Of a stretch of DNA of 64,000 bases, positions 11,089 to 21,493 are shown piece after piece (position 1 is the stretch's first letter; each line of letters opens with the position of its first letter). The notes below the pieces were generated by a model. The model ran no database searches. It saw only the letters and a list, made by a program, of their open reading frames with translations, and was not told where the DNA came from. The stretch comes from Zygnema cylindricum (lineage: Eukaryota; Streptophyta; Zygnematophyceae; Zygnematales; Zygnemataceae): NCBI GenBank assembly GCA_037447655.1, contig JBBHKE010000473.1, positions 136,738 to 200,737 on the forward strand, written 5' to 3'. The translations under genes and the position numbers were made by a program.

Positions 11089-13780
11089 AGCGACGACACA
11101 TTGTCGTCGCCGATTGGCTGAACTTGAAATACACCATTTAGCGACGACATAGCATCGCCGCTGGATGGCATCGCCGCTGGATGGCAAAAGTCATAATATA
11201 CCATAAAAATAACAAGGGTAAGAGAGACAAACATTTAAAGTAGAGAGACCATGTGAGAGGAAGGAACAGATTACAAAAAATGGGATAGTGACAGATAGGA
11301 AAAGAGAAAACTGAAAATATGTTTTTTTAATGATGTAAAAATAAGGTGTGAAGCATAAAAACATAAGTTAGGGAATATGAGGACTAGAGAGACAGAATAT
11401 TGTTGTTAAGTTCAATATTAAACAATTATGGAAAACTAGAGACAAATAACCATGGGATGGAGAAATGGGTTCGGCCACTTTGTGTTAACATGGTGTCGGT
11501 GCTGAACGGTGAAAAATGAAACATGCCATTCAGCACCGAGGCATTGACGTCGTTCACTGACAGGATAGAAAACATACCATTCATACCATTCAGCGACGAT
11601 ACATTGTCATCGCTGAGTACCATAAAAGAGAGAGAGTAAAAAACAAAAAAAAATGACAGTTAAAAAAAATATAAAATGAAAATAGGTTGACAATGACAAT
11701 GATACAAAGACAAAGCGAGAGAACAATCTAATAGGCCACAACCAAATTAGTTAACAACGGCACACTTCATCACGTGTATCGCATATCATTTAATAACCAT
11801 GGAGAAATAAAAGTTGAGCACCCGTGATTGCAACAACATCAAAATGAATTATAATTATACAAATTATTACAATAATACACTTGGTAATAAATTCAATCAT
11901 TTTCGCCTAAAAATCACAAAAAAAAACTCCGTAGAATAACTACGATACGTACAACCAAATACCTATTTTTAAAACGTAAATAAAATATTCGTCTACATGA
12001 ACGAAAAAAACATTGCCCATAACAAATTATCCTTTGTAACAAATGATAATGTAATAACCTTATATAACTCATGTAGAAATTTGTTTGGATGACCTAATAT
12101 TAATTGATTAAATAAAACTCGTTGACATTCCCCCAATCCATCTGTGTTTTCCTCCATCATAATCAGCTCATTCAATGAACTCCCGTGCCTACAACAATGA
12201 AAGAAATACAACAATGGAGTTAGTTCAAAAAAGTACTGACACTAACGTGTAATTTTGGTGGGCGAGAAAATGAGAGAGGGAGAAAGGGAAACAAAAACCA
12301 CAGGTTTTGACTGTAGGGAAAAGGAAAGAGGAACAGGGAGACGAAGATGTTGTGTACGGCAATTTCAACAGGAGAGGGAGAGGAAGAGGGAGAGAGGGAG
12401 GGAGATAGTGCTGCAGATCCAGAGAGTGAGAGGGAGAGGGAGGGAAAGAGTGTAGGCAAGGGATATGGGAAGATGGAGGGAGACATAACGGCAGATAGAT
12501 GGGGGGAGGAGAGGGGAGGGGAGAGGGGGAGAGAGCGAGTGCGGCAGACTGAGAGAAAAAATTAGAGAGGGAGAGGGAAAGGGAGAGGGAGAGATAGCGG
12601 CAAATCGAGAGAGGGAGGAGAGGGAGAGGGAGAGGGGGAGGGAGAGAGCGACAGATTGTGAGGGTAAAAAAGAGAGAGGATAATGTAGGGAAACATGCCA
12701 TTCATAACCGAGACATTCATGTCGTTGACTGACAGGATAGAAAAACATACCATTCAGCGACGATACAGTCTCTTCGCTAAGCACCATAAAGGAGAGAGAG
12801 ACAGACCAAAAAAATATGAGAGTTAAACAAGGTATAAAGATAAAATAGAGTGAAGATAAAAACCCAAATAAACAGGGAGAGAGAGAGATAGCGAAAGAAT
12901 GTGGGAGTGAGGGGATGGAGAGGTAGAAGGGGAGGGAGATAATGCGGCAGATCGAGAGGGTGAAGAGGAGAGGGAGGGGGAAAGGGGAGGGAGGGAGAGA
13001 GAGTAAGGATGGGATAAGAAAAGAGAGAGGGAGTAAAAGCGGCATATAAAAAGAAAGGGAAGAGGGAGAGGGGGAGAGAGCAAGTGCAACAAACTGAGAG
13101 AAAAAAATGAGAAAGGGAGAGGGAGGGGGAGATAAGGACAAATCGAGAGAGGGAGGAGAGGGAAAGGGAGAAGAGGAGGGTGAGAGGTAATGGCAAATTG
13201 AGAGGGTAAGTGGAAGAGGAAAAGAGAGGGAAACATGCCATTCAGCATTGAGATTTTCACGTCGTTCACTGGCAATATGGAAAAACATATAATTCAACGC
13301 AATACACTCTCATCGCTAAGTACCATAAGGGAAAAATAGAGAGACAAAAATAATTGCGAGTTAAATGACATATAAAAAAAAGTAGAATGGGGATAGTGTG
13401 ACAAATAAAAAGGGAGGTTGCGAAATAGCGGCAGATCGAGGGATTGGGGAGAGGGAGGGGAAAAGGGGGAGGGAGATAGTGCAGCTGATTGACAATATGG
13501 AAAGAGGAGGAAGGGGGAGAGGGAGAAGGAGGGTGAGAGAGTATGGAAGGGATAGGGAAAGAGAGAGGGAGAGATAGCGACAAATAGAGAGACGGGGAAG
13601 AGGGAGAGGGGGAGAGAGCGAGTGTTGTAGACTGAGAGAAAAAAAAGGGAGGGAGAGGGAAAGGGAGAGGAAAAAAGAGAGGGAGAGGGAGAGAGAGAAA
13701 AGGAGACTGAAAAAGATAGGGGATGAAGAATTATTTAGAGGGAGAGAGAGAGGTAGAAGGATATGGCAACAAGGAGAGGG
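11089..13780. repeat. GA-rich tandem array with GCGACGA palindromes
   Basis: Downstream of the transposase stop, palindromes of the same family occur at 11089-11111 and, weaker, near 11136, 11580, 12757 and 13285. From 11500 they are embedded in a module (AACATGCCATTCA... CGTCGTTCACTG... AACATACCATTCAGCGACG) repeated at about 11520, 12690 and 13230. The modules are separated by long GAGAGGGA-rich purine stretches (12255-12680, 12870-13220, 13400-13760). The repeat period is roughly 530 bp for the last two units. The long frames on the opposite strand (Leu/Ser/Pro-rich) are low-complexity artefacts. Confidence 0.7.
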
Positions 13781-14756
13781 AGCAAATTTCAAAAAACCCA
13801 CAAAAAAAAGGGGGATCATCATAGGTACAATCGAGATAAAAAGGAGGGGGAAAGAGGGGCGAAGGCAATGTGGAGGGAGCCCAAGGGACGCCACACATGA
13901 CGAGGGAGAAGGAGACGTCAACTGTGACTGCAAATCCATGGAAGCGAAATGAAGGTGGCGGCGATATTTTTGCCTGCCTCCTCATGATCTTTGTTTGCCA
14001 AAATGACGGCGTAGCGTCAGATCCCTTAAAAAAAAAAAAAATTGGTTGGATGTCATTCGTCCAAAATAGATCTTTTTTTCTGTGGATAGTCCGCATTTGG
14101 CGTTACTTCGACCCAAGTATCACTAACGCCGAATCTTGTATTTTTATTCTATTTAGTTTAGCACATTCATTGTAATTTGTGGTCCATTTGTCACTTTGAC
14201 CCCCTATTAACGTATACATTAATTCTAATTCATGGTAAAATCACATTTAAACACCATATTAGAATAAACATTTACGTTTTTTTCGTTCGTTTGCACCGAA
14301 ATGGGATATATATTGACGCTAATTGGACACAAAACATAATATAGTGTTTATATTAACTGAACAACAAAACATCACATGAACTAAGAGTTCGCAATTTCAA
14401 GACATTGTACGTGGGCGTGTAACTACACCCAGTTCAATTCTTTAACTATAATGTCGCGGTTTTTCACATGCGAACATATATTCTATTCACACTGCAAAAG
14501 GGGCGATTATAAGGGAATGTGTGCGAACGACTTTTTGGCGACGAGGTTTAACCCATTTTTTTAGCGCACATTCGTATGCATGCGCGTATAATTTATAATT
14601 TAATTTTCAAAATTTCAACGCAAAATGTACATTTATGTACGGTCTGACATAGACCGTACACCACACTAATTATATATTAATGTACTTTCGATCTTCACGC
14701 TATTTTGTACAGTACCTCAATTAACGTCAAGGAAATTTTAATATCATGTATACTAA

Positions 14757-15413
14757 GGGTATGGTTACATCAGGAGGTCTCTGTACTAGTACGGACAGCA
14801 AAATTTCTGTATTACAGAGGTCTCGGTTACATCGCGTAGCGTCTGTAAATAAGTTTTGACATACATGTTCTGATTTGAGTGGCTCCACGTAAGTTGACGA
14901 TCAAATCTCTAAAATCGTCAAAGAATTGGAAACTGACCATTTTCGTATGGAAATCCGTACTTGCGTATTACATACGTGTACTTCGCAGGTGTACCGTGTC
15001 AATGTACCTCAAAGATCTCCTCCACTCTGCTGTTTTTCAAGAAAAAACCGTAGTTCTTTTCGGCAAAAGATTTTACGGTCACCTTGTCCGAAGGCACTTG
15101 ACTTTGGGGACGTGTGAAAATTTTCATTTTTCATCGACGCATGTGTCTTTCGTCCAGGTGTAGCAAATTGACTGGTTCTGTATTGGTGAACCCACCTCCG
15201 CACCAATACAGAGGCGGATGGAGCGATTGTTTCGCAGATGAAGACCAAAATGTAATTGGTCGGTCGATGTCTTCTCCCGGATACTTGGAGAATCGTAATC
15301 TTATTTTCTGTAATGTTGTTTTCAAGAAACTCACGATAATATAGTACGGCATGGTACGTGCAAGTACAAAATTCTGTATTAAACCTCACTTTTCGTCTGA
15401 TGTAACCATACCC
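14757..15413. mobile_element. PIF/Tourist-like MITE with TAA duplication (657 bp)
   Basis: Terminal inverted repeats GGGTATGGTTACATCAG and CTGATGTAACCATACCC are flanked by TAA at 14754-14756 and 15414-15416. The 3-bp TWA duplication and the GGG start are the hallmarks of PIF/Harbinger (Tourist) elements. The site without insertion is preserved in the related MITE at 39064-39278, which reads TATACTAATTGCGG across the junction (complement). It is inserted near the right end of the large Tc1/mariner-like element. No coding capacity. Confidence 0.85.
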
Positions 15414-15486
15414 TAATTGCGGAAAAAAAATAAAATTTTAAGAACCCAAATTAGTGACTTTGACACTAATAACGATTCGCGGTGTA

Positions 15487-15929
15487 GTTACTCACTTCAC
15501 GTGAGCTCCACTGTAAAAGCACACACCGACATTTGAATTAGCCGCAAAAATGGAATCTAATCGCGAACCGTTACGCTGAACTTAGGACAAAAATTAAAGG
15601 ACGACGTACGACATATATAAACTCGCACGAAACGAAATAAACTTCGTACAAAATATAAAAGCGTACCCGCGTATAAATATCATTGAAACTAAAATGACGC
15701 GTCGTCACGCGCGAACAAATGAAGCCACGCTATTTACGAATCAACACTCTTACATTGAATAAGTACTTCACATTGATTCACATTTGCTATAATATATTAT
15801 ACAGGCTTTCGCGCTTCTTTGCACCTTTCGAACTTTCAAAACTTGGCAACTTGGTAGAAATGTGATCCTGCAAAATGCAAACCCTAATTTTTGCCTTCTC
15901 TGTCGTTTCCCTCTCTGCATGAGCTATCC
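15487..15929 (+). promoter_or_regulatory. Upstream region of the SSAP-like gene
   Basis: About 440 bp separate the transposon end from the ATG at 15930, so any core promoter must lie here or inside the element. A TATATAAA-like sequence occurs at 15613-15620 (catatataaact). No other motif is certain. Confidence 0.35.
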
Positions 15930-18400
15930 ATGGCAAGAATCTGTCTGGATGATGACGGCGTCTTAGACGACAGTGAAATCTGGGCGGTAGTGGACCAAGC
16001 CCAGGCTCATTCCTGCAAGAATTCTCGCGTCTCTCTCTCCTGCAGTCCGTCCTCTCTCACTTCTGTCTCTCCTCAGCCTCTTTCTCGTCCTTCTTCTTTT
16101 TCTTCACATTCTGCAGCGGCTTCTCCTTCTTCTCGTCCTTTCCCTCCTCTCTCTCCTCCTTCTCGCTCTGCTCCCTCTCCTCATTCTGTTTCTCCTCCCT
16201 CTCTTCTCTCTCCCCACTCCCGTTCTCTTACTGTCAAGAGTGAACCACATGACAACTCTTCCTTTACTGGAGCCTCAAACTCTAATCAAATTGTGATCAC
16301 GGAAATTGTACCAATGTCAAGGCAACCAAGTAAAGATTCTAATCTTCAGAACCTTAAAAGAAAATGTCCAGATTCTTCTTATGGAAATCGTGAGATTATG
16401 GCTTGTCAAACTAATAACGTTGTTATAACCTCTCCAAGAAAGACATATAGAAGCCAAGGTGATGTTAGAACTCCACAACATAACAATATTAACGATAGGA
16501 ACTACATGAATGAGAAACATTGTTATAATATGGAAGAAAGTGTACAAACGCCTCCTATTCAATCTAATTGGCGACTGTCTCGTCATTCCGGTAATGCCCA
16601 GGCTTCTATATCCAATCAAGATAGACCGCCGCGGAAAGAGATTTGTCATTCGAATGTAAATATGCAATTGGTTTGTGCAACTGAAACCATGGCTTGTCAA
16701 CCCCATGGAACTCCTGAACATAAACGCCTGGCAGAAAATAACGGTTTTTCACCAGATGGACCAATGGGAGGCACTGCTTCATGGATGGCAAACATGCCAT
16801 CTGCCGCAGCTTTTAAGCATTTTCAGCAGTCAGCCATGGAGGTAAAATGATTTAATATTCTTTTTGAGAGTGAGAAGTTGTCTGGTAAAGAAACAGGGAG
16901 GGAAGGAGGGGTCTTGGGAGTGCACAAGAGTGAAAGCTGAAGAGGGAGAGAGAGGAGAAGGCGCTCGGGGACAGGAGAGTCGAGAGAGAGGAAGGCTGGT
17001 TCTTAAAACAGGTTTAATTTTAAAGTCGAATTACCGTGTAGTCGATGTTTATATGTCTCTGGATAGAGCAAATTGTGGTCATGATGTTTCTGTATTATTT
17101 CCATGATGTTACCATGATGATTATGAAATAGTTCATATTTTGCCACTTTTTCGCACGTATAGCTACAAATGCCAAATGTATCCTTTTTGATGACTCGGCC
17201 TCAGTTGTGGTTGATTACAGGTTCTTGAAAAATCGGATTACTTGATGATGCAAGGGAAACCGTATATCAAAAAGAGTGGTAAGGACAAGTTTGAGCTCAA
17301 TCATTGACCATAGTCCTCTTTTTAGTTTGAAACTTGGCAAGCTTGAGGCACATTACACTGTATTTGTCATAAACATGGCTCCTGTCTGAATCTATGACCT
17401 TTCCCCATTTCTCACATCTTTAAATTTTTCAAATTTGTCGGAATTTTTTTTGCAGTGTCCTATTTTCCATATTGAGCTCTTTATCATTGTTCACTTTAAA
17501 ATGGCACTATTTAATCTTTTACAATCTCAGTTTTAATAGGGCCAAAAGTTATCCTTGACAATGTATGGCAATTGCTGACAGTACTTCCCCTTTCATTTCC
17601 AGGAAGCCTTTTCGTTTCCCAAAATGTCTCTTAACTTCTGCTTTGCCAATTTTCAGGATGGAGAAAAATTGCTTTCTTTTTTGGCATTTCGTTTGAAATC
17701 AAGGATCGAAACATTCAATTTGATGATAGCGGTCTCGTCACACGAGCTGAATTTGTTGTTCGGGCAAGCATGCAGTATGGTCAAAAACCAAAACAAACTC
17801 CATGTTCCTTTTTGTGTTTTTTTGTGTAATCGTAATTGTTCCCTTCAGTTTTACAGCTCACAGTTGAATGTGTTATGCAACTTTTATGCAAACTGTCTCT
17901 GCGAGTTTTTTGACATAATGTTAGCAATAATAATTTTGCCAGTTCTTGTTTGCAAGTTTTATATAGAGTAGACAAGCATCGTTATATGTGTATTTTTTTT
18001 TTCGTCTTGCAATGGGATACCACGTTGGTGTTGTCCATTAGTATGTTGTTTATTTTTTTTGGAAAGTCGATTTGCAGGACAGGACGTTTTGCTGAAGGAT
18101 GGGGAACATGTGACCGTACAGAAAAACGGTTTACAAAACCTAACAATGATGTTCCTTGTACAGCTGAGACGAGGGCAAAAACTCGTGCTTGTCAGGTTAA
18201 CCATCCACCCATCCTTCCAGTAAACGTATTCTTTACGTTTTGTTTACTTTAATCGTATTCTGCTTGTTTGATTTAGGAGCTTTTAAGTTTCTACACTTTG
18301 CCCTGACCTAATAGTTGGACGAGGGTATCATATCTTCTCATTTTCTGTATTTTTTGTACAGGATTTGTTGGGAATCGGCGAATATAAGATGAAACAGTAG
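15930..18400 (+). CDS. Plant protein with SSAP/ERF-like C-terminal motif, 5 exons
   Basis: The exons are 15930-16841, 17221-17278, 17657-17774, 18078-18195 and 18362-18400. They join in frame to 414 codons plus TAG. I chose the ATG at 15930 (MARICLDDDGVLDDSEIWAV), where acidic DDD/LDDSEIW residues resemble plant homologues. Residues about 35-105 are Ser/Pro low complexity, and 110-300 look disordered. The small exons encode the conserved part: YLMMQGKPYIKKSGWRKIAF, then FGISFEIKDR, AEFVVRASMQTGRFAEGWGT, CDRTEKRF and TAETRAKTRACQDLLGIGEY. I recognise this as a conserved plant family without a settled name. The AETRAxxRAxxxLLGIG segment resembles single-strand-annealing recombination proteins of phages and archaea (ERF/Sak-type), so a DNA recombination or repair role is possible but is inference. 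The gene model is strong; the function is weak. Confidence 0.8.
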
Positions 18401-19395
18401 GAATTGTTTTTTTGCCCCGTTTTTGGAAGAGAAGAGCAACTGCCAATTTGTAGAGTTCAATAATTTGTTGAAGAAAGTGTTACTATTGGTTTTTTTGGAG
18501 GTGACCTAATCAGGGAGATCGTTTAGAGCTCAATTATTTGTTGAAGAAAGTGTTTATATATGTTGTCAGAATCGACCAATCAGGGGATATCGTTTGTTCA
18601 ACTGCTGATCACCAGTAGATCACGGTTGATTCTGTGACATTCGATGTTTTTGAAGTATGGTATATTTCATTTATTTTGGTAACGTTTAATAAAAAAAGGT
18701 TGTAATGGCTTTCAATTCAAATCCCAAATATATACCAATTTAAAAAGGAAGGTTTTACCGTCGGTCATTTCGTCTCTTTGAAGGCCTGTTTTTGTAAATT
18801 TATGTGTTTCTATGTGTCATTCCACTGTTGGTTGTTTTCCACCATTTTTCTTCAGTTCATGTCGTCTGGTAATAATGATGACGATGACATGGATGCTACA
18901 GGAGTGAATAATACAAAATCACTCATAAACACTCGCGTCCTTCACTACTGGCTTTAGAGTTTATCATTCTAATTCCAGTGAGTTTTTAAAATCATTATTA
19001 GTGACCCGACGCTGTTTGTCTTATTTGGGTATTTTGGTTTCTACACTGCTTCACTGCTTCTTCAGAAGCTCTTCTGCAGGTAATCTGATATAGAAGATAA
19101 GATTTATTAAAAGATAACTAATAGTAAACCCTCGCGATAAAGACCATCTGAGCATCATGGAAACAAAAGAGAGGAAGAGCCTACACGAAACTGAAACATC
19201 CACAAACTTACAGAGCAAAGCTGATAAGTTCCATCTATAATTAGACTTGTAAAGTGAAGTAGGGAAGTCTTACTGCCTTACTCGTTTACTAAATTTTACT
19301 GTTGCTGAAGTTGTTTTGTTTTTCCATACAGCTTGAAACTAAAGAGATGATCGCCAAAGCTGTGATCCCAAACATAATGTGCGTACGGGAAATAC
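18401..19395. other. 3' flank of SSAP-like gene, no further gene seen
   Basis: The first part is likely 3' UTR. The pair TAGAG(T/C)TCAAT.ATTTGTTGAAGAAAGTGTT at about 18450 and 18530 is a short direct repeat. Nothing else recognisable. Confidence 0.45.
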
Positions 19396-19644
19396 TAATG
19401 TTGGGTATCGGGTAAAATCATATCGCGATAAGTTCGATATTCGATATTAGTGTTGTGTATCGGTAAGAAACTTATCGCGATAACACCGATACCGATAGTT
19501 ATCGGTTATCGAACGGTCAGAGGTTCCGATATATCGGTCTGAGACCAACAAATTCCATATCGGCGATAACTTAAAAAATATATAGTATGCATACAATAGT
19601 ACTTTATAACATACTGATTATATTATTGACTTTGTGTAATAAAG

Positions 19645-20178
19645 TACACCGCCAATCGTTATTAGCGTGTAAGTTTTTTTAGCGTATAAAAATAATTACC
19701 GTGGTGTACGCCATTTAAGAATTTGAAAATTTTGGAAAAAATCATACATTCTAATTGTTTGGTTATGGTAATTTGGATCTTTGAAAAAAAAAATGTCGGT
19801 CGCAAACATGCTTACACTAATATAGGTCTTCGTACAAAATTTGACAAATCGTACACAAATCGTACATTCACACGGTCGAAACGCGGCTGTCGGACGAATA
19901 TGTGGGAACGGGATTTTTTACGACCTGATTTTTTTTACGCACATTCTCATGCGTCCGCGGTTACTAAAACTAATTTATTGTACTTTTTAAGTTAAAAAGG
20001 TACATTTATGTACGGTCTGACATTGACCGTACACCACTCTATTTAAGAGACAACGTACTGAAAATAACCCTAAATAGAATAAAGAAAAAAATAGAATGAA
20101 CTACACTAATGGAGAATAAAAAAAAAAAAAAGCGGGACGGAATTAGCGTACACAACGCTAATAACGATTGGCGGTGTA
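19645..20178. mobile_element. TA MITE (534 bp), nested in hAT
   Basis: Ends TACACCGCCAATCGTTATTA and the inverted counterpart, bounded by TA. Its length and interior (GTACATTTATGTACGGTCTG, then ACATTGACCGTACACC) match the 28161 and 61730 copies, with more divergence at the ends, so it represents a subfamily. Confidence 0.85.
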
Positions 20179-20194
20179 CCTTCCATTGCACCCG

Positions 20195-20640
20195 TACATT
20201 TTTCGTACAGTTATATAGTGTCCGTATATGTCCGTACTTTCTAGGGTTATATAAATGATTTTTAGGGTTTTAGAGTACATTTCCTTAAATTCCGTATATT
20301 CAGTATAACTGCCGCACACTTTTCATACATGTACGTACAGTGGCCGTATTTACCGTACTTGTTAGGGATATTAATTTTAGGGTTTGGAGGATACATTGCC
20401 GTACAATTTCGTATATTTCAGTACAGCTGCGCTACATTTTTCGTATATTTACGCGCAATGTTTGTACATATTCGTACTACTTAGGGTTATTATAAGGGGG
20501 GATTTTAGGGTTTATAGGGTACATTGCCGTACGTTCCTATATATTTCAGTACGGTTGACAAAGATTTGCCGTATTATTAGGTTTGAAGGGTACACTTTCC
20601 GTATAATTTCGTACCTTTATGTTACTTGTTCGTACTTTTA
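20195..20640. repeat. Degenerate tandem repeats with TTAGGGTT blocks
   Basis: About four diverged units of roughly 110-125 bp, each with CGTACATTTTTCGTA-like sequence followed by CCGTACT..TTAGGG(TT). They probably are subterminal repeats of the hAT-like element. The TTAGGGTT resembles the plant telomere motif, but is dispersed rather than a telomere run. Confidence 0.55.
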
Positions 20641-21237
20641 AAGATTTTTAAGGATTTTCTAGTATTTCGCTTTTCGTACATTTTCGTACATGTCCGTACA
20701 TAGAAATCTATACGAATTTTACGGAAAGTATGAAATCGATGAATATTACGTAATTTTAACAGAAAAGTCCAAATCCGTACGATTTGGACATCTATGGGCG
20801 TAATTAACATGAACCCAAGTAAAACCCCCTTAAATAAAAAATAATCAAGGAAAAATCGCGATTTTTTTCCGAAATCGGGGGGAAGGGGGTCTGCGGCGCG
20901 TCCAGAGAATATGACGTACAGTTGAGTGTACTGGCCGTACATATATCGCCGATAGTTATCGATATCGGTGTTATCGCCGATAAATACCGATAAATATCGG
21001 ATATTTATCGGCGATAACACCGATAACGATATATCGTACCAATATATCGATTATCAGATACCCGAAAAAAAGGTCCATATCGGTTATCGGCAAATCCTTA
21101 CCGATACACAACACTATTCGATATATCGATTATCGATCGGTCAGAGGCAACGAAATATCGTACCGGGACTAACATATTATTTCACGATACATTTGGTAAA
21201 AGGTGAGTATCCGTACAGACCCAATACGGAGAATCTT

Positions 21238-21239
<2 letters not shown>

Positions 21240-21276
<37 letters not shown>

Positions 21277-21310
21277 CGCTGAGCTCGCGCCACAGGGTGG
21301 GGGGGGGTGG
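21240..21310. repeat. Poly-C tract with facing G run
   Basis: About 33 consecutive C from 21241, then a short GC-rich spacer and ten G at about 21299-21308. It lies in the right arm of the outer hAT-like element and may be prone to slippage or assembly error. Confidence 0.8.
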
Positions 21311-21493
21311 ATTTTTGTTAACCTAGCGTCACTTCGATATCGAAATTGAAATATATCGTGATATCAGCTGACATATCGCATAACTTTCGCGATATTAAGC
21401 TGCTCGATATATCGAAGCGATATATCGATTATCAGGTACCCAAATTTCGGTGCATAACGAATATCGCCAAGGGACCCACGATATCCAACATTA

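Larger units (their letters stand above)
2926..15486 (+). mobile_element. Large Tc1/mariner-like (pogo/Tc5, DDE_1) transposon, 12.6 kb
   Basis: The left end at 2926 (TACACCACGAATCGTTATTA, then GTGTCAAAG) is the inverted copy of the right end closing at 15486 (TACACCGCGAATCGTTATTA, then GTGTCAAAG when read inwards). Each is flanked by TA, the target duplication of Tc1/mariner elements. About 250 bp of left and about 250 bp of right subterminal sequence match the 532-534 bp MITEs at 28161, 61730 and 19645, so those are probably deletion derivatives. Inside are a spliced DDE_1 transposase (4018-10790), two accessory ORFs (5361-6155, 7530-8057), repeated GCGACGAC/GTCGTCGC palindromes, a GA-rich tandem array, a 1.1 kb dispersed repeat and a PIF-type MITE. 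That one element spans all this is inferred from matching ends and the transposase class. The transposase is broken, so this copy is not autonomous now. Confidence 0.75.
19448..21116. mobile_element. Inner hAT-like element with perfect 8-bp TSD
   Basis: Ends TAGTGTTGTGTATCGGTAAG and, inverted, the same sequence at 21097-21116. Both sides are flanked by TTCGATAT (19440-19447 and 21117-21124), a perfect 8-bp duplication. TAGNG-type ends and an 8-bp TSD define the hAT superfamily. It has no transposase and is non-autonomous. It contains the TA MITE 19645-20178 and a degenerate CGTAC/TTAGGGTT repeat array. Confidence 0.88.
19396..21493. mobile_element. Outer hAT-like element (TATCG-rich), interrupted
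   Basis: Ends TAATGTTGGGTATCGGG and GATATCCAACATTA match the complete sister copy at 29891-30215 (TAGTGTTGGGTATCGGG). Flanks GGAAATAC/CGAATTAC agree at 6 of 8 positions, consistent with an old 8-bp hAT duplication. The interior is rich in TATCGATA-type palindromes, has no ORF, and is split by the element at 19448-21116. Confidence 0.7.

Noticed and set aside
12225-13940. Long Leu/Ser/Pro-rich open frames on the minus strand
   Set aside because: They are opposite GAGAGGGA-rich tandem repeats. Several frames are open at once, a low-complexity artefact with no domain.
16317-16721. 134-codon frame on the minus strand of the SSAP-like gene
   Set aside because: Antisense shadow of the large first exon, no homology recognised.
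20195-20640. Interstitial telomere
   Set aside because: TTAGGGTT blocks are isolated within longer units, not a contiguous heptamer array.
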